In this document: in pieces, positions 35,518-46,536 of the stretch
Position numbering within the stretch: the first letter of the stretch is position 1
How the letters are laid out: each line of letters starts with the position of its first letter
Assembly: GCF_032340315.1 (NCBI RefSeq)
Contig: NZ_CP135436.1
Location: 744,001 to 808,000 of the forward strand
Direction of reading: 5' to 3'
DNA: 64,000 bases
DNA from: Streptococcus sp. DTU_2020_1001019_1_SI_AUS_MUR_006
GTDB lineage: Bacteria; Bacillota; Bacilli; Lactobacillales; Streptococcaceae
Position numbers and translations under genes: made by a program
The notes under the pieces: generated by a model
Told to the model about the DNA's origin: nothing
What the model saw: only the letters and a program-made list of their open reading frames with translations
The model's database searches: none

Positions 35518-36717
35518 ATGGCAAAATTGACTGTTAAAGACGTTGAGTTGAAAGGGAAAAAAGTTCTCGTTCGTGTTGACTTCAACGTACCTGTAAAAGA
35601 TGGCGTGATTACTAATGACAACCGTATCACTGCAGCTCTTCCAACTATCAAGTACATCCTTGAACAAGGTGGACGTGCGATTCTTTTCTCTCACCTTGGA
35701 CGTGTAAAAGAAGAAGCAGACAAAGCTGGTAAATCACTTGCTCCTGTAGCTGCTGACTTGGCTGCTAAATTGGGTCAAGAAGTTACATTCCTTCCAGGTG
35801 TAACTCGTGGTGCTGAATTGGAAGCAGCTATCAACGCTCTTGAAGATGGACAAGTTCTTTTGGTTGAAAACACTCGTTTTGAAGATGTTGACGGTAAGAA
35901 AGAATCTAAAAATGATCCTGAACTTGGTAAATACTGGGCATCACTTGGAGATGGTATCTTCGTAAACGATGCATTCGGTACAGCTCACCGTGCACACGCA
36001 TCTAACGTTGGTATCTCAGCAAACGTTGAAAAAGCAGTTGCTGGATTCCTTCTTGAAAACGAAATTGCATACATCCAAGAAGCTGTTGAAGCTCCAGAAC
36101 GTCCATTCGTGGCTATCCTTGGTGGTTCAAAAGTTTCAGATAAGATCGGTGTTATCGAAAACTTGCTTGAAAAAGCTGATAAAGTTCTTATCGGTGGTGG
36201 TATGACTTACACATTCTACAAAGCACAAGGTATCGAAATCGGTAACTCACTTGTAGAAGAAGACAAATTGGATGTTGCGAAAGCTCTTCTTGAAAAAGCA
36301 AACGGCAAATTGATCTTGCCAGTTGACTCAAAAGAAGCGAACGCATTTGCTGACTACACTGAAGTGAAAGACACTGAAGGTGAAGCAGTAGACCCAGGAT
36401 TCCTTGGTTTGGATATCGGTCCAAAATCTATCGCTAAATTTGATGAAGCATTGACTGGTGCGAAAACAGTTGTATGGAACGGACCTATGGGTGTATTTGA
36501 AAACCCTGACTTCCAAGCTGGTACAATCGGTGTGATGGACGCTATCGTGAAACAACCAGGCGTTAAATCAATCATCGGTGGTGGTGATTCAGCTGCCGCA
36601 GCAATCAACCTTGGACGTGCAGACAAGTTCTCATGGATTAGTACGGGCGGAGGCGCTTCAATGGAACTTCTCGAAGGTAAAGTTCTTCCAGGACTTGCAG
36701 CTTTGACTGAGAAATAA
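35518..36717 (+). CDS. pgk: Phosphoglycerate kinase
   Basis: 399 residues. The glycolytic enzyme that makes ATP from 1,3-bisphosphoglycerate. The N-domain motif [18 protein letters not shown], and the nucleotide-binding [18 protein letters not shown] and GGGDSAAA are present. Codon use is strongly biased (GGT, GAA, CGT), as expected for a highly expressed gene and unlike its neighbours. The start follows AAGGAGTC. A terminator lies directly downstream. Confidence 0.98.
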   Translation: MAKLTVKDVELKGKKVLVRVDFNVPVKDGVITNDNRITAALPTIKYILEQGGRAILFSHLGRVKEEADKAGKSLAPVAADLAAKLGQEVTFLPGVTRGAELEAAINALEDGQVLLVENTRFEDVDGKKESKNDPELGKYWASLGDGIFVNDAFGTAHRAHASNVGISANVEKAVAGFLLENEIAYIQEAVEAPERPFVAILGGSKVSDKIGVIENLLEKADKVLIGGGMTYTFYKAQGIEIGNSLVEEDKLDVAKALLEKANGKLILPVDSKEANAFADYTEVKDTEGEAVDPGFLGLDIGPKSIAKFDEALTGAKTVVWNGPMGVFENPDFQAGTIGVMDAIVKQPGVKSIIGGGDSAAAAINLGRADKFSWISTGGGASMELLEGKVLPGLAALTEK

Positions 36718-36725
36718 GAATATAG

Positions 36726-36755
36726 AAAAAGGAGGACTCAGGTTCTCCTTTTTTT
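36726..36755 (+). terminator. Terminator after pgk
   Basis: AAAAAGGAG pairs with CTCCTTTTT around ten bases, ending in T7, 8 bases after the stop. Confidence 0.88.
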
Positions 36756-36849
36756 GCGCTCTTTTAAAGTTAAAGAGTACTGAGGGATAATTGGACAGAA
36801 TCCAAAAAAAACAGTAAAATAGAGGAATACCAATCTAAATGAAATTTGA

Positions 36850-37803
<954 letters not shown>

Positions 37804-37804
37804 G

Positions 37805-39103
37805 ATGAATAAAAACGAAACCAATCAGTGGATTGCCCACTACCGCACAGACCAACCGCACTTTGGTTTGGAAAGAATGGTAGATCTTTTAGCTTTACGA
37901 AGCAATCCCCATCTTAAGCTTAAGGTTATCCACATCGGTGGAACCAATGGCAAGGGCTCTACTATAGCCTTTTTGAAAAATATGCTGGAAAAGATGGGGC
38001 TAAGAGTGGGAGTCTTTAGCTCACCCTATCTGATTCATTATAACGATCAGATTGCCATTAACGGCGAATCCATCCCAGAAGCGAGATTAGAGTACTTGAT
38101 GGCGGATTATCGTTTACTACTTGAAGCGGAGCATGCTCATGCCTTGCAAGGAACGACAGAATTCGAGATTATCACTGCTATAGCCTATGACTATTTTGCT
38201 TCTGAACAAGTCGATGTGGCGATTATGGAAGTTGGTATGGGCGGACTTTTGGATAGCACCAATGTATGTCAACCCATCCTAACAGGTATCACGACCATCG
38301 GGTTGGATCATGTAGCGCTTTTAGGAGATAGCTTGGAAGCCATAGCAGAGCAGAAAGCAGGAATTATCAAACAAAGAGTTCCTCTAGTGACTGGTCGCAT
38401 TGTCCCAGAAGCCTTGGCGGTTATTGACCAGATTGCAGAGGGAAAACAGGCTACTAGAATTGTTTATGGAAGATATTATCAGGTAAGCCATCATGAGAGT
38501 ATTGTCACTGGAGAGGCATTTGACTATACAAGTTCTGTTAGACAAGGTCGCTTCCAGACAGGATTGCTTGGTTTGCACCAGATAGAGAATGCTGGAATGG
38601 CTCTAGCCTTGTTAGATAGCTATTGCCAAGCGACTGGTCGAGAATTGCCAGATAATGCTTTAGTGGCTCAAGCTTTAGAAGAAACAAGCTGGCCTGGACG
38701 CTTGGAAGTTGTTTCTAGAGAACCCTTGATGATTTTGGATGGGGCCCACAATCCCCATGCCATCAAGGCCTTGTTGGCTACCTTGAAAGAACGCTTTACG
38801 GACTATCAGAAGGAAATCCTCTTTACTTGTATCAAAACCAAGGCCTTGGAGGATATGTTGGACTTGCTAGAAACCTTGCCCGGTACTAAGATTACGCTAA
38901 CTCATTTTGAGGATAGTCGGGCGACGGATGAAAAAGTCTTGAAAGAGATGTCTGATTCTAGAAATCTCAACTACCAAGATTGGCAAAAATTTCTAGACCA
39001 AAAATTATCAGAAAATGAAGAGAAAAAAACAGTTAGGATTATCACGGGTTCATTATACTTTTTAGCCCAAGTGAGAGCCTACCTAATGGAGAGGAAAAAT
39101 TAG
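37805..39103 (+). CDS. folC: Dihydrofolate synthase / folylpolyglutamate synthase
   Basis: 432 residues. A Mur-ligase-family ATP enzyme that adds glutamate to dihydropteroate and later to folates. The P-loop GGTNGKGST and the motifs [22 protein letters not shown] and LDGAHNPHA are visible. It starts one base after the folP stop, so translation is coupled. The C-terminal half is the glutamate-binding domain. Streptococci may have a second folC elsewhere, so the split of the two activities is not settled here. Confidence 0.94.
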   Translation: MNKNETNQWIAHYRTDQPHFGLERMVDLLALRSNPHLKLKVIHIGGTNGKGSTIAFLKNMLEKMGLRVGVFSSPYLIHYNDQIAINGESIPEARLEYLMADYRLLLEAEHAHALQGTTEFEIITAIAYDYFASEQVDVAIMEVGMGGLLDSTNVCQPILTGITTIGLDHVALLGDSLEAIAEQKAGIIKQRVPLVTGRIVPEALAVIDQIAEGKQATRIVYGRYYQVSHHESIVTGEAFDYTSSVRQGRFQTGLLGLHQIENAGMALALLDSYCQATGRELPDNALVAQALEETSWPGRLEVVSREPLMILDGAHNPHAIKALLATLKERFTDYQKEILFTCIKTKALEDMLDLLETLPGTKITLTHFEDSRATDEKVLKEMSDSRNLNYQDWQKFLDQKLSENEEKKTVRIITGSLYFLAQVRAYLMERKN

Positions 39104-39104
39104 A

Positions 39105-39659
39105 ATGGATACACAAAAAATTGAAGCAGCTGTAAAAATGATTATCGAGGCAGTTGGTGAGGATGCAAATCGTGAAGGTTTGCAGGAAACACCTGCCCGT
39201 GTTGCTCGTATGTACCAAGAGATTTTTTCAGGTCTTGGGCAAACTGCAGAAGAGCACCTGTCAAAATCCTTTGAGATTATCGATGACAATATGGTAGTGG
39301 AAAAGGATATCTTTTTCCATACCATGTGTGAACATCACTTCTTGCCATTTTATGGTCGTGCCCACATTGCCTATATCCCAGATGGGCGTGTAGCAGGTTT
39401 ATCAAAGTTAGCTCGTACGGTGGAAGTATACTCTAAAAAGCCACAGATTCAAGAACGTTTGAATATCGAAGTTGCTGATGCCTTGATGGAGTATTTGGGT
39501 GCTAAGGGAGCTTTTGTTGTCATTGAAGCAGAGCATATGTGTATGAGTATGCGTGGTGTTCGAAAACCAGGAACTGCGACCTTGACTACAGTAGCTCGTG
39601 GTCTATTTGAGACAGATAAGGATCTTCGGGATCAGGCTTATCGTCTGATGGGACTATAA
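39105..39659 (+). CDS. folE: GTP cyclohydrolase I
   Basis: 184 residues. Zinc enzyme that opens GTP to dihydroneopterin triphosphate, feeding folate and, via queD, queuosine. Motifs: the zinc ligands and catalytic residues in [19 protein letters not shown], and [16 protein letters not shown]. It follows folC by one base. A hairpin AAAATCCGC/GCGGATTTT (39660-39682) follows before the last folate gene. Confidence 0.97.
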   Translation: MDTQKIEAAVKMIIEAVGEDANREGLQETPARVARMYQEIFSGLGQTAEEHLSKSFEIIDDNMVVEKDIFFHTMCEHHFLPFYGRAHIAYIPDGRVAGLSKLARTVEVYSKKPQIQERLNIEVADALMEYLGAKGAFVVIEAEHMCMSMRGVRKPGTATLTTVARGLFETDKDLRDQAYRLMGL

Positions 39660-39683
39660 AAAATCCGCATCAAGCGGATTTTT
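39658..39683 (+). terminator. Hairpin between folE and folBK
   Basis: AAAATCCGC/GCGGATTTTT with a short loop, directly at the folE stop. It may be a partial terminator within the folate operon. Confidence 0.75.
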
Positions 39684-39699
39684 CTAGAAAGGACTAGTT

Positions 39700-40524
39700 A
39701 TGGATCAACTGCGAATTAAAGACCTAGAAATTTTCGCCTTTCATGGACTCTTTCCTAGTGAGAAGGAACTGGGACAGAAGTTTGTCGTTTCAGCCACCCT
39801 ATCCTATGATATGACCAAGGCTGCGACAGACTTGGATTTAACTGATTCTGTCCATTACGGAGAACTTTGCCAGCAATGGACGACTTGGTTTCAGGAAGAA
39901 AGCGAAGACCTGATTGAAACAGTAGCCTACAAACTAGTAGAGCGTACTTTTGAAACCTACTCTCTCGTTCAAGAGATTGAGCTGGAACTTAAAAAACCAT
40001 GGGCGCCTGTCCATTTACCACTAGATACTTGCTCAGTAACCATACATCGCCGCAAGCAGCGAGCTTTTATCGCCCTAGGAAGTAATATGGGGGATAAGCA
40101 AGCGAACTTGGAGCAAGCTATTGACAAACTGCGAGCTCGTGGCATCCATATTCTCAAGGAGTCTAGTGTGATTAGGACCGAACCTTGGGGTGGAGTGGAG
40201 CAGGATAGCTTTGCTAATCAAGTGGTTGAGGTGGAAACTTGGTTGCCAGCTCCAATCTTGTTAGAAACATTGTTGGCTATTGAGGCAGAAATGGGACGGG
40301 TCAGAGAGGTGCATTGGGGACCTCGCTTGATTGACCTAGATTTGCTCTTTGTAGAGGACCAGATCATCTATACAGACGACCTCGTCTTGCCTCATCCTTA
40401 TATTGCTGAGCGCCTCTTTGTTTTAGAGTCTTTACAGGAAATAGCTCCGCATTTTATTCATCCAACACTGAAACAACCGATCCGCCACTTGTACCAAGGA
40501 TTGAAAAAAATAAGAAAACTCTAG
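39700..40524 (+). CDS. folBK: Bifunctional dihydroneopterin aldolase / HPPK (SulD type)
   Basis: 274 residues. The first 120 are dihydroneopterin aldolase ([30 protein letters not shown]). The rest is 6-hydroxymethyl-dihydropterin pyrophosphokinase ([43 protein letters not shown]). The fusion is the known arrangement of pneumococcal SulD. It completes the folate precursor feeding folP. Start after AGAAAGGACTAGTT. Confidence 0.95.
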   Translation: MDQLRIKDLEIFAFHGLFPSEKELGQKFVVSATLSYDMTKAATDLDLTDSVHYGELCQQWTTWFQEESEDLIETVAYKLVERTFETYSLVQEIELELKKPWAPVHLPLDTCSVTIHRRKQRAFIALGSNMGDKQANLEQAIDKLRARGIHILKESSVIRTEPWGGVEQDSFANQVVEVETWLPAPILLETLLAIEAEMGRVREVHWGPRLIDLDLLFVEDQIIYTDDLVLPHPYIAERLFVLESLQEIAPHFIHPTLKQPIRHLYQGLKKIRKL

Positions 40525-40555
40525 TTTCCTAAGTAGATAGAGGAGACTAGAGTTT

Positions 40556-40873
40556 TTAAAATAGGTCATTTTCTTCTGGTAGGAGAATGGTTTCCTTGCC
40601 ATCCATATCTAGCACCAGAACTTTTGGTGGGTAGAGTGGATCAAAGGGATGATTAAAATCAAAGTCAATCGTAGTTGGTAGATGTTGACTAGAAAAACGA
40701 AAAGTGATGGAGCCTTCATGATTCAAAAGTCGAAATTCCAATTCATCTTCTAGCTCAAAAACATGCTTTAAAAAATGATCGATTATATACCAGATTGAGT
40801 CGATAACATCATCGGGTAGATTGGTCACCACACCGAAACTGGCACATCGTCTATGAGAATCTGTAAAAGCCAT
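40556..40873 (-). CDS. DUF960-family protein
   Basis: 105 residues, starting MAFTDSHRRCASFGVVTNLP. The pattern (short acidic protein, IDSIWYIIDHFLKH, then a beta-rich C-terminal half with FDFNHPFDPLYPPKVLVLD) agrees with the DUF960 family of Firmicutes, whose function is unknown. No signal or membrane part is seen. It is convergent with folBK and divergent from ccpA. Confidence 0.8.
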   Translation of the reverse strand: MAFTDSHRRCASFGVVTNLPDDVIDSIWYIIDHFLKHVFELEDELEFRLLNHEGSITFRFSSQHLPTTIDFDFNHPFDPLYPPKVLVLDMDGKETILLPEENDLF

Positions 40874-40998
40874 CCCTATCTCCTAATTGATTTTCTTATT
40901 ATCATACTGCAAACTGCTAGAAAAATCAAGAAAAGTCAACTACCTTTAAAAAGATGAGAATGATTTTGAAATTTTTTCAACGAATCTTCATCAAATGC

Positions 40999-41027
40999 TT
41001 GAAAATGCTTACAATTAGTGGTAAAAT
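40999..41027 (+). promoter_or_regulatory. Promoter of ccpA
   Basis: TTGAAA (40999-41004), 17-base spacer, TAAAAT (41022-41027), about 50 bases before the start codon. Confidence 0.7.
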
Positions 41028-41078
41028 GGAAACAGTGGAATCATGAAAACAAAATTTTCAAAGTAGAAAGGAAACGGA

Positions 41079-42086
41079 ATGAACACAGATGATACAGTAA
41101 CAATTTATGACGTTGCCCGAGAAGCGGGAGTGTCAATGGCGACTGTCAGCCGTGTTGTCAATGGCAATAAGAACGTCAAAGAAAACACCCGTAAAAAAGT
41201 CCTAGAGGTTATTGAACGTCTAGATTATCGTCCTAATGCAGTAGCACGTGGTCTAGCAAGCAAGAAAACGACAACAGTTGGAGTCGTCATTCCAGATATC
41301 ACAAATACTTATTTCTCTGCCCTTGCTAAAGGGATTGACGATATCGCGGAGATGTACAAATACAACATCGTCCTTGCCAATAGTGATGAGGATGATGAAA
41401 AGGAAGTATCTGTGGTCAATACTCTCTTTTCTAAACAGGTGGATGGCGTTATCTTCATGGGTTATCATTTAACTGAGAAGATTCGCTCAGAGTTTTCACG
41501 CTCACGCACACCTGTCGTTCTTGCAGGAACAGTAGACGTAGAACACCAACTTCCAAGTGTCAATATTGACTATAAACATGCTACAGTTGATGCAGTCCGT
41601 CATCTTTTGAAGCGAAACAAAAAAATTGCCTTCGTTAGTGGACCATTAGTGGATGATATTAATGGCAAGATTCGCTTAGCTGGCTACAAAGATGCCTTAA
41701 AAGAAGCGGGAATCAACTACAGTGAAGGTCTTGTTTTCGAATCAAAATACCGTTATGACGATGGCTATGCCTTGGCAGAACGTTTGATTTCTTCTAAAGC
41801 AACAGCAGCTATTGTAACAGGAGATGAACTGGCAGCAGGTGTGTTGAACGGACTTGCTGACAAGGGAGTTTCTGTACCAGAAGACTTTGAAATTATCACC
41901 AGTGATGATTCGCAAATCGCGCGTTACACTCGTCCAAACCTAACCACCATTGCGCAACCTTTGTATGACCTCGGTGCTATTAGTATGCGTATGTTGACGA
42001 AGATTATGCATAAGGAAGAGTTAGAAGAGCGTGAAGTTCTTTTGCCACATGGTTTGGTAGAACGTCATTCAACTCGTAAAGATTAA
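41079..42086 (+). CDS. ccpA: Catabolite control protein A
   Basis: 335 residues, LacI/GalR family. The N-terminal helix-turn-helix and hinge (TIYDVAREAGVSMATVSRVVNG, RPNAVARGLA) bind cre sites; the C-terminal periplasmic-binding-like domain binds HPr-Ser46-P. It is the master regulator of sugar use in Firmicutes. Several likely targets are in this window (treP, fucosidase, endoD, pullulanase). The start follows AAAGGAAACGGA, and a strong terminator comes right after the gene. Confidence 0.96.
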   Translation: MNTDDTVTIYDVAREAGVSMATVSRVVNGNKNVKENTRKKVLEVIERLDYRPNAVARGLASKKTTTVGVVIPDITNTYFSALAKGIDDIAEMYKYNIVLANSDEDDEKEVSVVNTLFSKQVDGVIFMGYHLTEKIRSEFSRSRTPVVLAGTVDVEHQLPSVNIDYKHATVDAVRHLLKRNKKIAFVSGPLVDDINGKIRLAGYKDALKEAGINYSEGLVFESKYRYDDGYALAERLISSKATAAIVTGDELAAGVLNGLADKGVSVPEDFEIITSDDSQIARYTRPNLTTIAQPLYDLGAISMRMLTKIMHKEELEEREVLLPHGLVERHSTRKD

Positions 42087-42091
42087 CAAGA

Positions 42092-42125
42092 AGAGGTCGG
42101 GATAAAAATCCCGACCTCGCTTTTT
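42092..42125 (+). terminator. Terminator after ccpA
   Basis: GAGGTCGGGAT pairs perfectly with ATCCCGACCTC, then GCTTTTT. The following 42126-42239 contains no gene that I can see. Confidence 0.93.
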
Positions 42126-42239
42126 AGTAGCAGAAACTTTTTGGTCAATAGTTCAAGCATTAAGTTGGTGGTTGGAAGCTCTCGGAGTGAACTAGAAAAC
42201 AAGACTTGATCTAGTAATTTCTATCTCACCGACTTTTTT

Positions 42240-42392
42240 ATACTCAATGAAAATCAAAGAGCAAACTAAGAAACTAGCCGCAGGTTGCTCAAAGCACTGC
42301 TTTGAGGTTGTAGATGAAACTGACGAAGTCAGTAACCATACCTACGGCAAGGCGACGTTGACGAGGTTTGAAGAGATTTTCGAAGAGTATTA
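42240..42392. repeat. BOX element 3 (C-B-A)
   Basis: ATACTCAATGAAAATC at the left, ACTGACGAAGTCAG dyad in the middle, CTACGGCAAGGCGACG (boxA) and TCGAAGAGTATTA at the right. It supplies the TAA stop codon of ansA on the minus strand. Confidence 0.95.
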
Positions 42393-43352
42393 TCCTTCCA
42401 TATAGGCTCGTAATTCATCCCCTCTAAGGCCAGCATTGATAGCAATGAGGAGTTTGAGACGGGCCTTTTGAGCATTGAGCTCTTTGACAAAGAAGACACC
42501 AGCATTTTGCAGGCAAACGCCACCTCCCTCGTAGGCATAGACAGGTTCGGCAATCCCGTTAAAACAACGAGAGACCAAGGCGATTGGGAGTCCTTCTTGG
42601 ATAAGGGCGTTCAATTTTTGTGCTGTTTCCTTGGGAACATTTCCAGCACCAAAAGCCTGAATAATAAGTCCATCCAGTTGATCAACGGGAAGTAAATCGA
42701 GGAGTTCTTCTGTCATACCGGCATAGACAGGGATAATAGGGACCAAGCCTTGAATCTTATCTAGGTCAAAACGAACACGGGGTTCAGCTGTTTTGAAGTA
42801 GAGAATCTCCTGTTTCATGATGAGACCAAGGGGGCCGTGGGTAGGAGTCTGAAAGGTACTAACATTTGTCGTGTGCGTCTTGGTCACATACTTAGCAGCG
42901 TGGATTTCATCATTCATCACGACCAAGACACCCTTATCAGCAGCCTTATCGTCACTCGCTACACGTAGGGCACTGAGATAATTGTAGACACCATCGCTTC
43001 CGAGTTCGTTGGAACTACGCATGGCCCCTGTTAGCACGATTGGTTTGTGAGGAACCTCCATAGTGTCAAGGAAATAGGCAGTTTCCTCCAAGGTATCTGT
43101 CCCATGTGTAATCACGAAACCGTCATAATGATCAGCCTCCTCTTTAATTTTTTGATAGAGGGCCAGCATATGCTTTGGTTTAATATGGGGACTTGGCAGA
43201 TTAAAAAAGTCGAGGGCGTGGACTTCAACTCCCTCAAGTGGATTGGATACATGATTCATAGGGTTGTCTTGACTAGTCACAACAGCGCCAGAGTCATCGG
43301 CTTGCATGGAAATAGTACCACCCGTATGTAAAACAAGGATTTTCTTAGGCAT
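42390..43352 (-). CDS. ansA: Type I L-asparaginase
   Basis: 320 residues. Cytosolic enzyme releasing ammonia from asparagine. Both catalytic threonine motifs are visible: LVLHTGGTISM near the N-terminus and THGTDTLEETAYFL near residue 90. The length fits the AnsA family and there is no signal peptide. The last codon is followed by TAA supplied by the BOX element. It is divergent from the HAD gene. Confidence 0.94.
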   Translation of the reverse strand: MPKKILVLHTGGTISMQADDSGAVVTSQDNPMNHVSNPLEGVEVHALDFFNLPSPHIKPKHMLALYQKIKEEADHYDGFVITHGTDTLEETAYFLDTMEVPHKPIVLTGAMRSSNELGSDGVYNYLSALRVASDDKAADKGVLVVMNDEIHAAKYVTKTHTTNVSTFQTPTHGPLGLIMKQEILYFKTAEPRVRFDLDKIQGLVPIIPVYAGMTEELLDLLPVDQLDGLIIQAFGAGNVPKETAQKLNALIQEGLPIALVSRCFNGIAEPVYAYEGGGVCLQNAGVFFVKELNAQKARLKLLIAINAGLRGDELRAYMEG

Positions 43353-43376
43353 GATTTACTCACTCTTTCTGAAATG

Positions 43377-43385
43377 TGGTATAAT
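43377..43385 (+). promoter_or_regulatory. Extended -10 promoter of the HAD-MazG gene
   Basis: TGGTATAAT, 32 bases before the ATG. Confidence 0.6.
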
Positions 43386-43417
43386 CATTGTATCACAAAA
43401 GGGGAGATTGAGGTAGG

Positions 43418-44809
43418 ATGGAAGTCAAAGCTGTTTTTTTTGATATCGATGGAACACTGGTTAACGATCGCAAGAGTGTTTTGAAATCCACTAAGGATGC
43501 GATTAAGATTGTGAAGGAACAGGGGGTGCTTGTTGGAGTAGCGACAGGGCGAGGACCTTTTTTTGTTAAGGATTTAATGGAAGATTTAGATCTGGATTTT
43601 GCCATAACCTATAACGGCCAATATATCTTTAATAAAGACAGAGTCTTGTTTACAAGTCCTCTTTCCAAGTCTCATTTACGGCAGTTGATCACCTATGCCA
43701 AAAAAGAGGGCAAGGAGATTGCTCTTGGGACCAAGGATGCCATGCTGGGTTCGAAAATCATGTCTTTTGGCCTAGGTTCTTTTTCTCAAAGGGTGAGTCG
43801 TTTTGTCCCCTCTATGTTGACTCGTACAGTTAGTCATTCCTTTAATCGAATGGTGAGTAAGGTCGTTCCTCAGAAGGAAGAAGACTTGCTTCAGTTGATG
43901 AATCAGCCCATTTATCAAGTTTTGATGCTAATGACGCCAGAAGAATCTGAGAAAGCAGTAGCTGATTTTAAAGACTTGAAATTAACTCGTAGTAATCCTT
44001 TTGCAGCCGATGTCATCAACCAAGGAAATTCCAAGTTAGAAGGCATTCGCCGAGTCGGAAAAGAGTATGGTTTTGATCTCAATCAAGTCATGGCCTTTGG
44101 TGACTCGGACAATGACTTAGAGATGTTGGCGGGTGTTGGGATGTCAGTCGCTATGGGCAATGGTAGTAGTAGTGTCAAGGAAGTGGCGAAGCACATTACC
44201 ACTAGCAATCAGCAAGACGGAATTCATAAGGCCTTGGAACATTTTGGTGTTCTGGCTTCAGAAAAAGTCTTTGTCAGCCGTGACTATCATTTCAATAAGG
44301 TCAAGACCTTCCATCACATGATGGACGAACGGACACAAGAAGAACCTCGAGCTTGGGATTTAGAAGGGGCAACTCATCGTGCGGACTTTAAGATTGAAGA
44401 ATTGGTGGAATTTGTTAGAGCTGCTAGCTCTTCTGAGGAAGACTTCGAACAGGCAATCGGACAGTTACACCAAGCTCTTGATCAAGCAGCAGAGAAAGTA
44501 GTCAAGAAGACACCTGCTAAGCAAGATTTGGTAGGACAAGTAGATGCCTTGATAGACACCCTATACTTCACCTATGGTAGCTTTGTTTTGATGGGGGTGG
44601 ATCCAGAGCGGATTTTTGACATTGTCCATCAAGCAAATATGGGTAAAATGTTCCCTGATGGAAAAGCTCATTTTGACCCAGTGACCCACAAAATCCTAAA
44701 ACCAGATGACTGGGAAGAAAAATACGCTCCAGAACCAGCCATTAAAAAGGAAATTGAGCGTCAGATAAAGGCCTATGAACGCCACAAGGAAAGAGCTGAT
44801 AAGAAGTAG
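43418..44809 (+). CDS. Cof-type HAD phosphatase fused to a MazG/HisE-like domain
   Basis: 463 residues. The first 275 are a Cof-like HAD-IIB phosphatase (nucleophile motif FFDIDGTLVND, then FGDSDNDLEML). The remaining 185 contain an EELVEF helix and a VDALIDTLYF helix, matching the E-x2-E / D-x3-D metal pattern of the all-alpha NTP pyrophosphohydrolases (MazG/PRA-PH). A combined activity on phosphorylated nucleotides or sugars is likely, but the substrate is unknown. Such fusions are known in streptococci. The ribosome binding site is weak (GAGGTAGG). Confidence 0.85.
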   Translation: MEVKAVFFDIDGTLVNDRKSVLKSTKDAIKIVKEQGVLVGVATGRGPFFVKDLMEDLDLDFAITYNGQYIFNKDRVLFTSPLSKSHLRQLITYAKKEGKEIALGTKDAMLGSKIMSFGLGSFSQRVSRFVPSMLTRTVSHSFNRMVSKVVPQKEEDLLQLMNQPIYQVLMLMTPEESEKAVADFKDLKLTRSNPFAADVINQGNSKLEGIRRVGKEYGFDLNQVMAFGDSDNDLEMLAGVGMSVAMGNGSSSVKEVAKHITTSNQQDGIHKALEHFGVLASEKVFVSRDYHFNKVKTFHHMMDERTQEEPRAWDLEGATHRADFKIEELVEFVRAASSSEEDFEQAIGQLHQALDQAAEKVVKKTPAKQDLVGQVDALIDTLYFTYGSFVLMGVDPERIFDIVHQANMGKMFPDGKAHFDPVTHKILKPDDWEEKYAPEPAIKKEIERQIKAYERHKERADKK

Positions 44810-44876
44810 GCGGTAGGAAAGGAAGACTTGAATGATGTTTTTATTTCCTAGCTCCAACTACGACATCAACAATTTA

Positions 44877-44984
44877 TAATTGGTTGAATCTAGAATAGTA
44901 CACTACGAATTCTAAAAAAACTTCTAGAAATTAAGTTGGCTTTCCCAATCTCTTTGTTTACATCTTAATTCAATCTACTATATA
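44877..44984. repeat. RUP-type repeat (copy 3)
   Basis: About 108 bases from TAATTGGTTGAATCTAG to TTCAATCTACTATA, with the shared core. It lies between the HAD gene and the uspA terminator. Confidence 0.85.
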
Positions 44985-45020
44985 AAAAATGAGGTTAGGA
45001 GAAAAATCCCAACCTCATTT
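44985..45020. terminator. Terminator after uspA (usable both ways)
   Basis: AAATGAGGTT pairs with AACCTCATTT and inner AGGA/TCC bases. On the minus strand it is followed by TTTTTTA, 9 bases past the uspA stop. Confidence 0.88.
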
Positions 45021-45028
45021 CTTTTTTA

Positions 45029-45481
45029 TTACAAAGTTTTGTCCTTATCTCTAACGACGAGAAGGTCAACGCTGGTATGGCGTAGGATATATTCTGATGA
45101 AGAACCAACTAGCAGGCGCTCGAAAGCATTGAGCCCTGTTGCTCCAACCAAAATCAAATCAACCTTTTCTTTGTCTGGAATTGTTTTAGCTAAGAGAGTT
45201 TTAGGGTTACCCATCTCAATAACAACTTTTATGTCTGTGAGACCAGCATCTCTTGCACGCTTTTCATATTCTGCCATCAAATCGTTGGCCTCTACTTGCA
45301 ATTCTTCGTAAACTTCAGCATCAAATGTTGAGATGCTTTGAAGAGCACGTGTGTCAATGACATGAGCAATAGTTAGTTTTGCTTGGTTACGCAGTGCTGA
45401 ATGAACCCCTTTGATGAAAGCCAAGTCAGCTTCCTTAGAACCGTCAACTGCTACCATGATATTTTCATAACGTTGTGTCAT
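45029..45481 (-). CDS. Universal stress protein (UspA family)
   Basis: 150 residues. The N-terminal IMVAVDGSKEADLA and the ATP-binding motif VGATGLNAFERLLVGSSSEYILRH are those of nucleotide-binding UspA proteins. Such cytosolic proteins build up under stress; the exact role is unknown. The start follows a GGAGG site. It is divergent from the phosphoesterase gene and has its own terminator. Confidence 0.93.
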   Translation of the reverse strand: MTQRYENIMVAVDGSKEADLAFIKGVHSALRNQAKLTIAHVIDTRALQSISTFDAEVYEELQVEANDLMAEYEKRARDAGLTDIKVVIEMGNPKTLLAKTIPDKEKVDLILVGATGLNAFERLLVGSSSEYILRHTSVDLLVVRDKDKTL

Positions 45482-45569
45482 AGCAAAAACCTCCTCATTC
45501 TTATTACCTTCATTGTATTCCTTTTCACTAAAAAAGTAAAGTAAAAAACGATAGGAATATAGATGCTTT

Positions 45570-45597
45570 TTGACTTTGACTTGGAGTTTGTTATAAT
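45570..45597 (+). promoter_or_regulatory. Promoter of the metallophosphoesterase gene
   Basis: TTGACT (45570-45575), 16-base spacer, TATAAT (45592-45597). Confidence 0.75.
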
Positions 45598-45625
45598 AAA
45601 ACTAGAAAAGCTAAGAGGAAGAGAT

Positions 45626-46465
45626 ATGACAAAAATCGCAGTATTATCGGATATACATGGCAATACGACAGCTTTAGAGGCTGTCGTGGCAGATGCGCAG
45701 AAGTCGGAGGTTGATGAGTATTGGCTCTTGGGAGATATCCTCATGCCTGGAACGGGACGAAAAAATATTCTCCAGACTTTGGAGACTTTACCCATCACTC
45801 TTAGAGTTTTAGGGAATTGGGAGGAGAGTTTATGGCGTGCCTGCCATCGTCGGTTAGATGAAACCAGACCCAGCCATCGTTATCTCTTACGCCAGTGTCA
45901 GTATATTATGGAAGAACTCAGCATTGAGGAGATTGAGGCACTGCAGAACTATCCCTTGCAAGTGCACCGCCAGTTTGGAGATTTGAAGCTAGGGATTAGC
46001 CACCACTTGCCTGATAAAAATTGGGGACGAGAGCTGATTCATCTTGGGAAGCAAGAGGACTTTGACCGTCTTGTCACCAATCCAGACTGCGATGTTGCCA
46101 TATACGGGCATATCCATCAACAGTTTCTTCGGTATGGTAGTGGTGGACAGCTTATCCTGAATCCAGGTTCCATTGGTCAACCCTTCTTTTTATCTAAGAA
46201 TTTACGCAAGGACTTACGTGCTCAGTACATGATTTTAGAGTTTGATGAAAAAGGCTTGAGAGATATCGATTTTCGTCGGGTCGATTATGATATTGAGGCA
46301 GAATTACAGCTAGCTAAAGACTTGAATTTACCATACTACCAAGTTTATTATGAAAGCTTGGTTAATGGGGTTCACCATACTCATAATCAGGAATTACTTC
46401 ATGAAATTGCCCAAAGTCAAGGGCATGATGCAGAGTTGGATGACTGGCTTAGTGGTAACTCTTGA
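45626..46465 (+). CDS. Calcineurin-like metallophosphoesterase
   Basis: 279 residues. Metal motifs in order are LSDIHGNTTAL, LLGDILMPG, GNWE and YGHIHQQF, then LNPGSIGQP. The family includes bacterial phosphodiesterases and protein phosphatases; the substrate is not evident. The frame opens at 45563, but the ATG at 45626 after AGAGGAAGAG and the promoter boxes set the start. The Rrf2 gene follows from its own promoter. Confidence 0.92.
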   Translation: MTKIAVLSDIHGNTTALEAVVADAQKSEVDEYWLLGDILMPGTGRKNILQTLETLPITLRVLGNWEESLWRACHRRLDETRPSHRYLLRQCQYIMEELSIEEIEALQNYPLQVHRQFGDLKLGISHHLPDKNWGRELIHLGKQEDFDRLVTNPDCDVAIYGHIHQQFLRYGSGGQLILNPGSIGQPFFLSKNLRKDLRAQYMILEFDEKGLRDIDFRRVDYDIEAELQLAKDLNLPYYQVYYESLVNGVHHTHNQELLHEIAQSQGHDAELDDWLSGNS

Positions 46466-46489
46466 CATTACAACTACAAGAGATATAAT
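46462..46489 (+). promoter_or_regulatory. Promoter of the Rrf2 gene
   Basis: TTGACA (46462-46467), 16-base spacer, TATAAT (46484-46489), starting within the upstream stop codon region; 48 bases before the ATG. Confidence 0.85.
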
Positions 46490-46536
46490 AAATATAAGTA
46501 AAAAACGAACTAGTCTAATAGAAAAAGGAGAACCTT

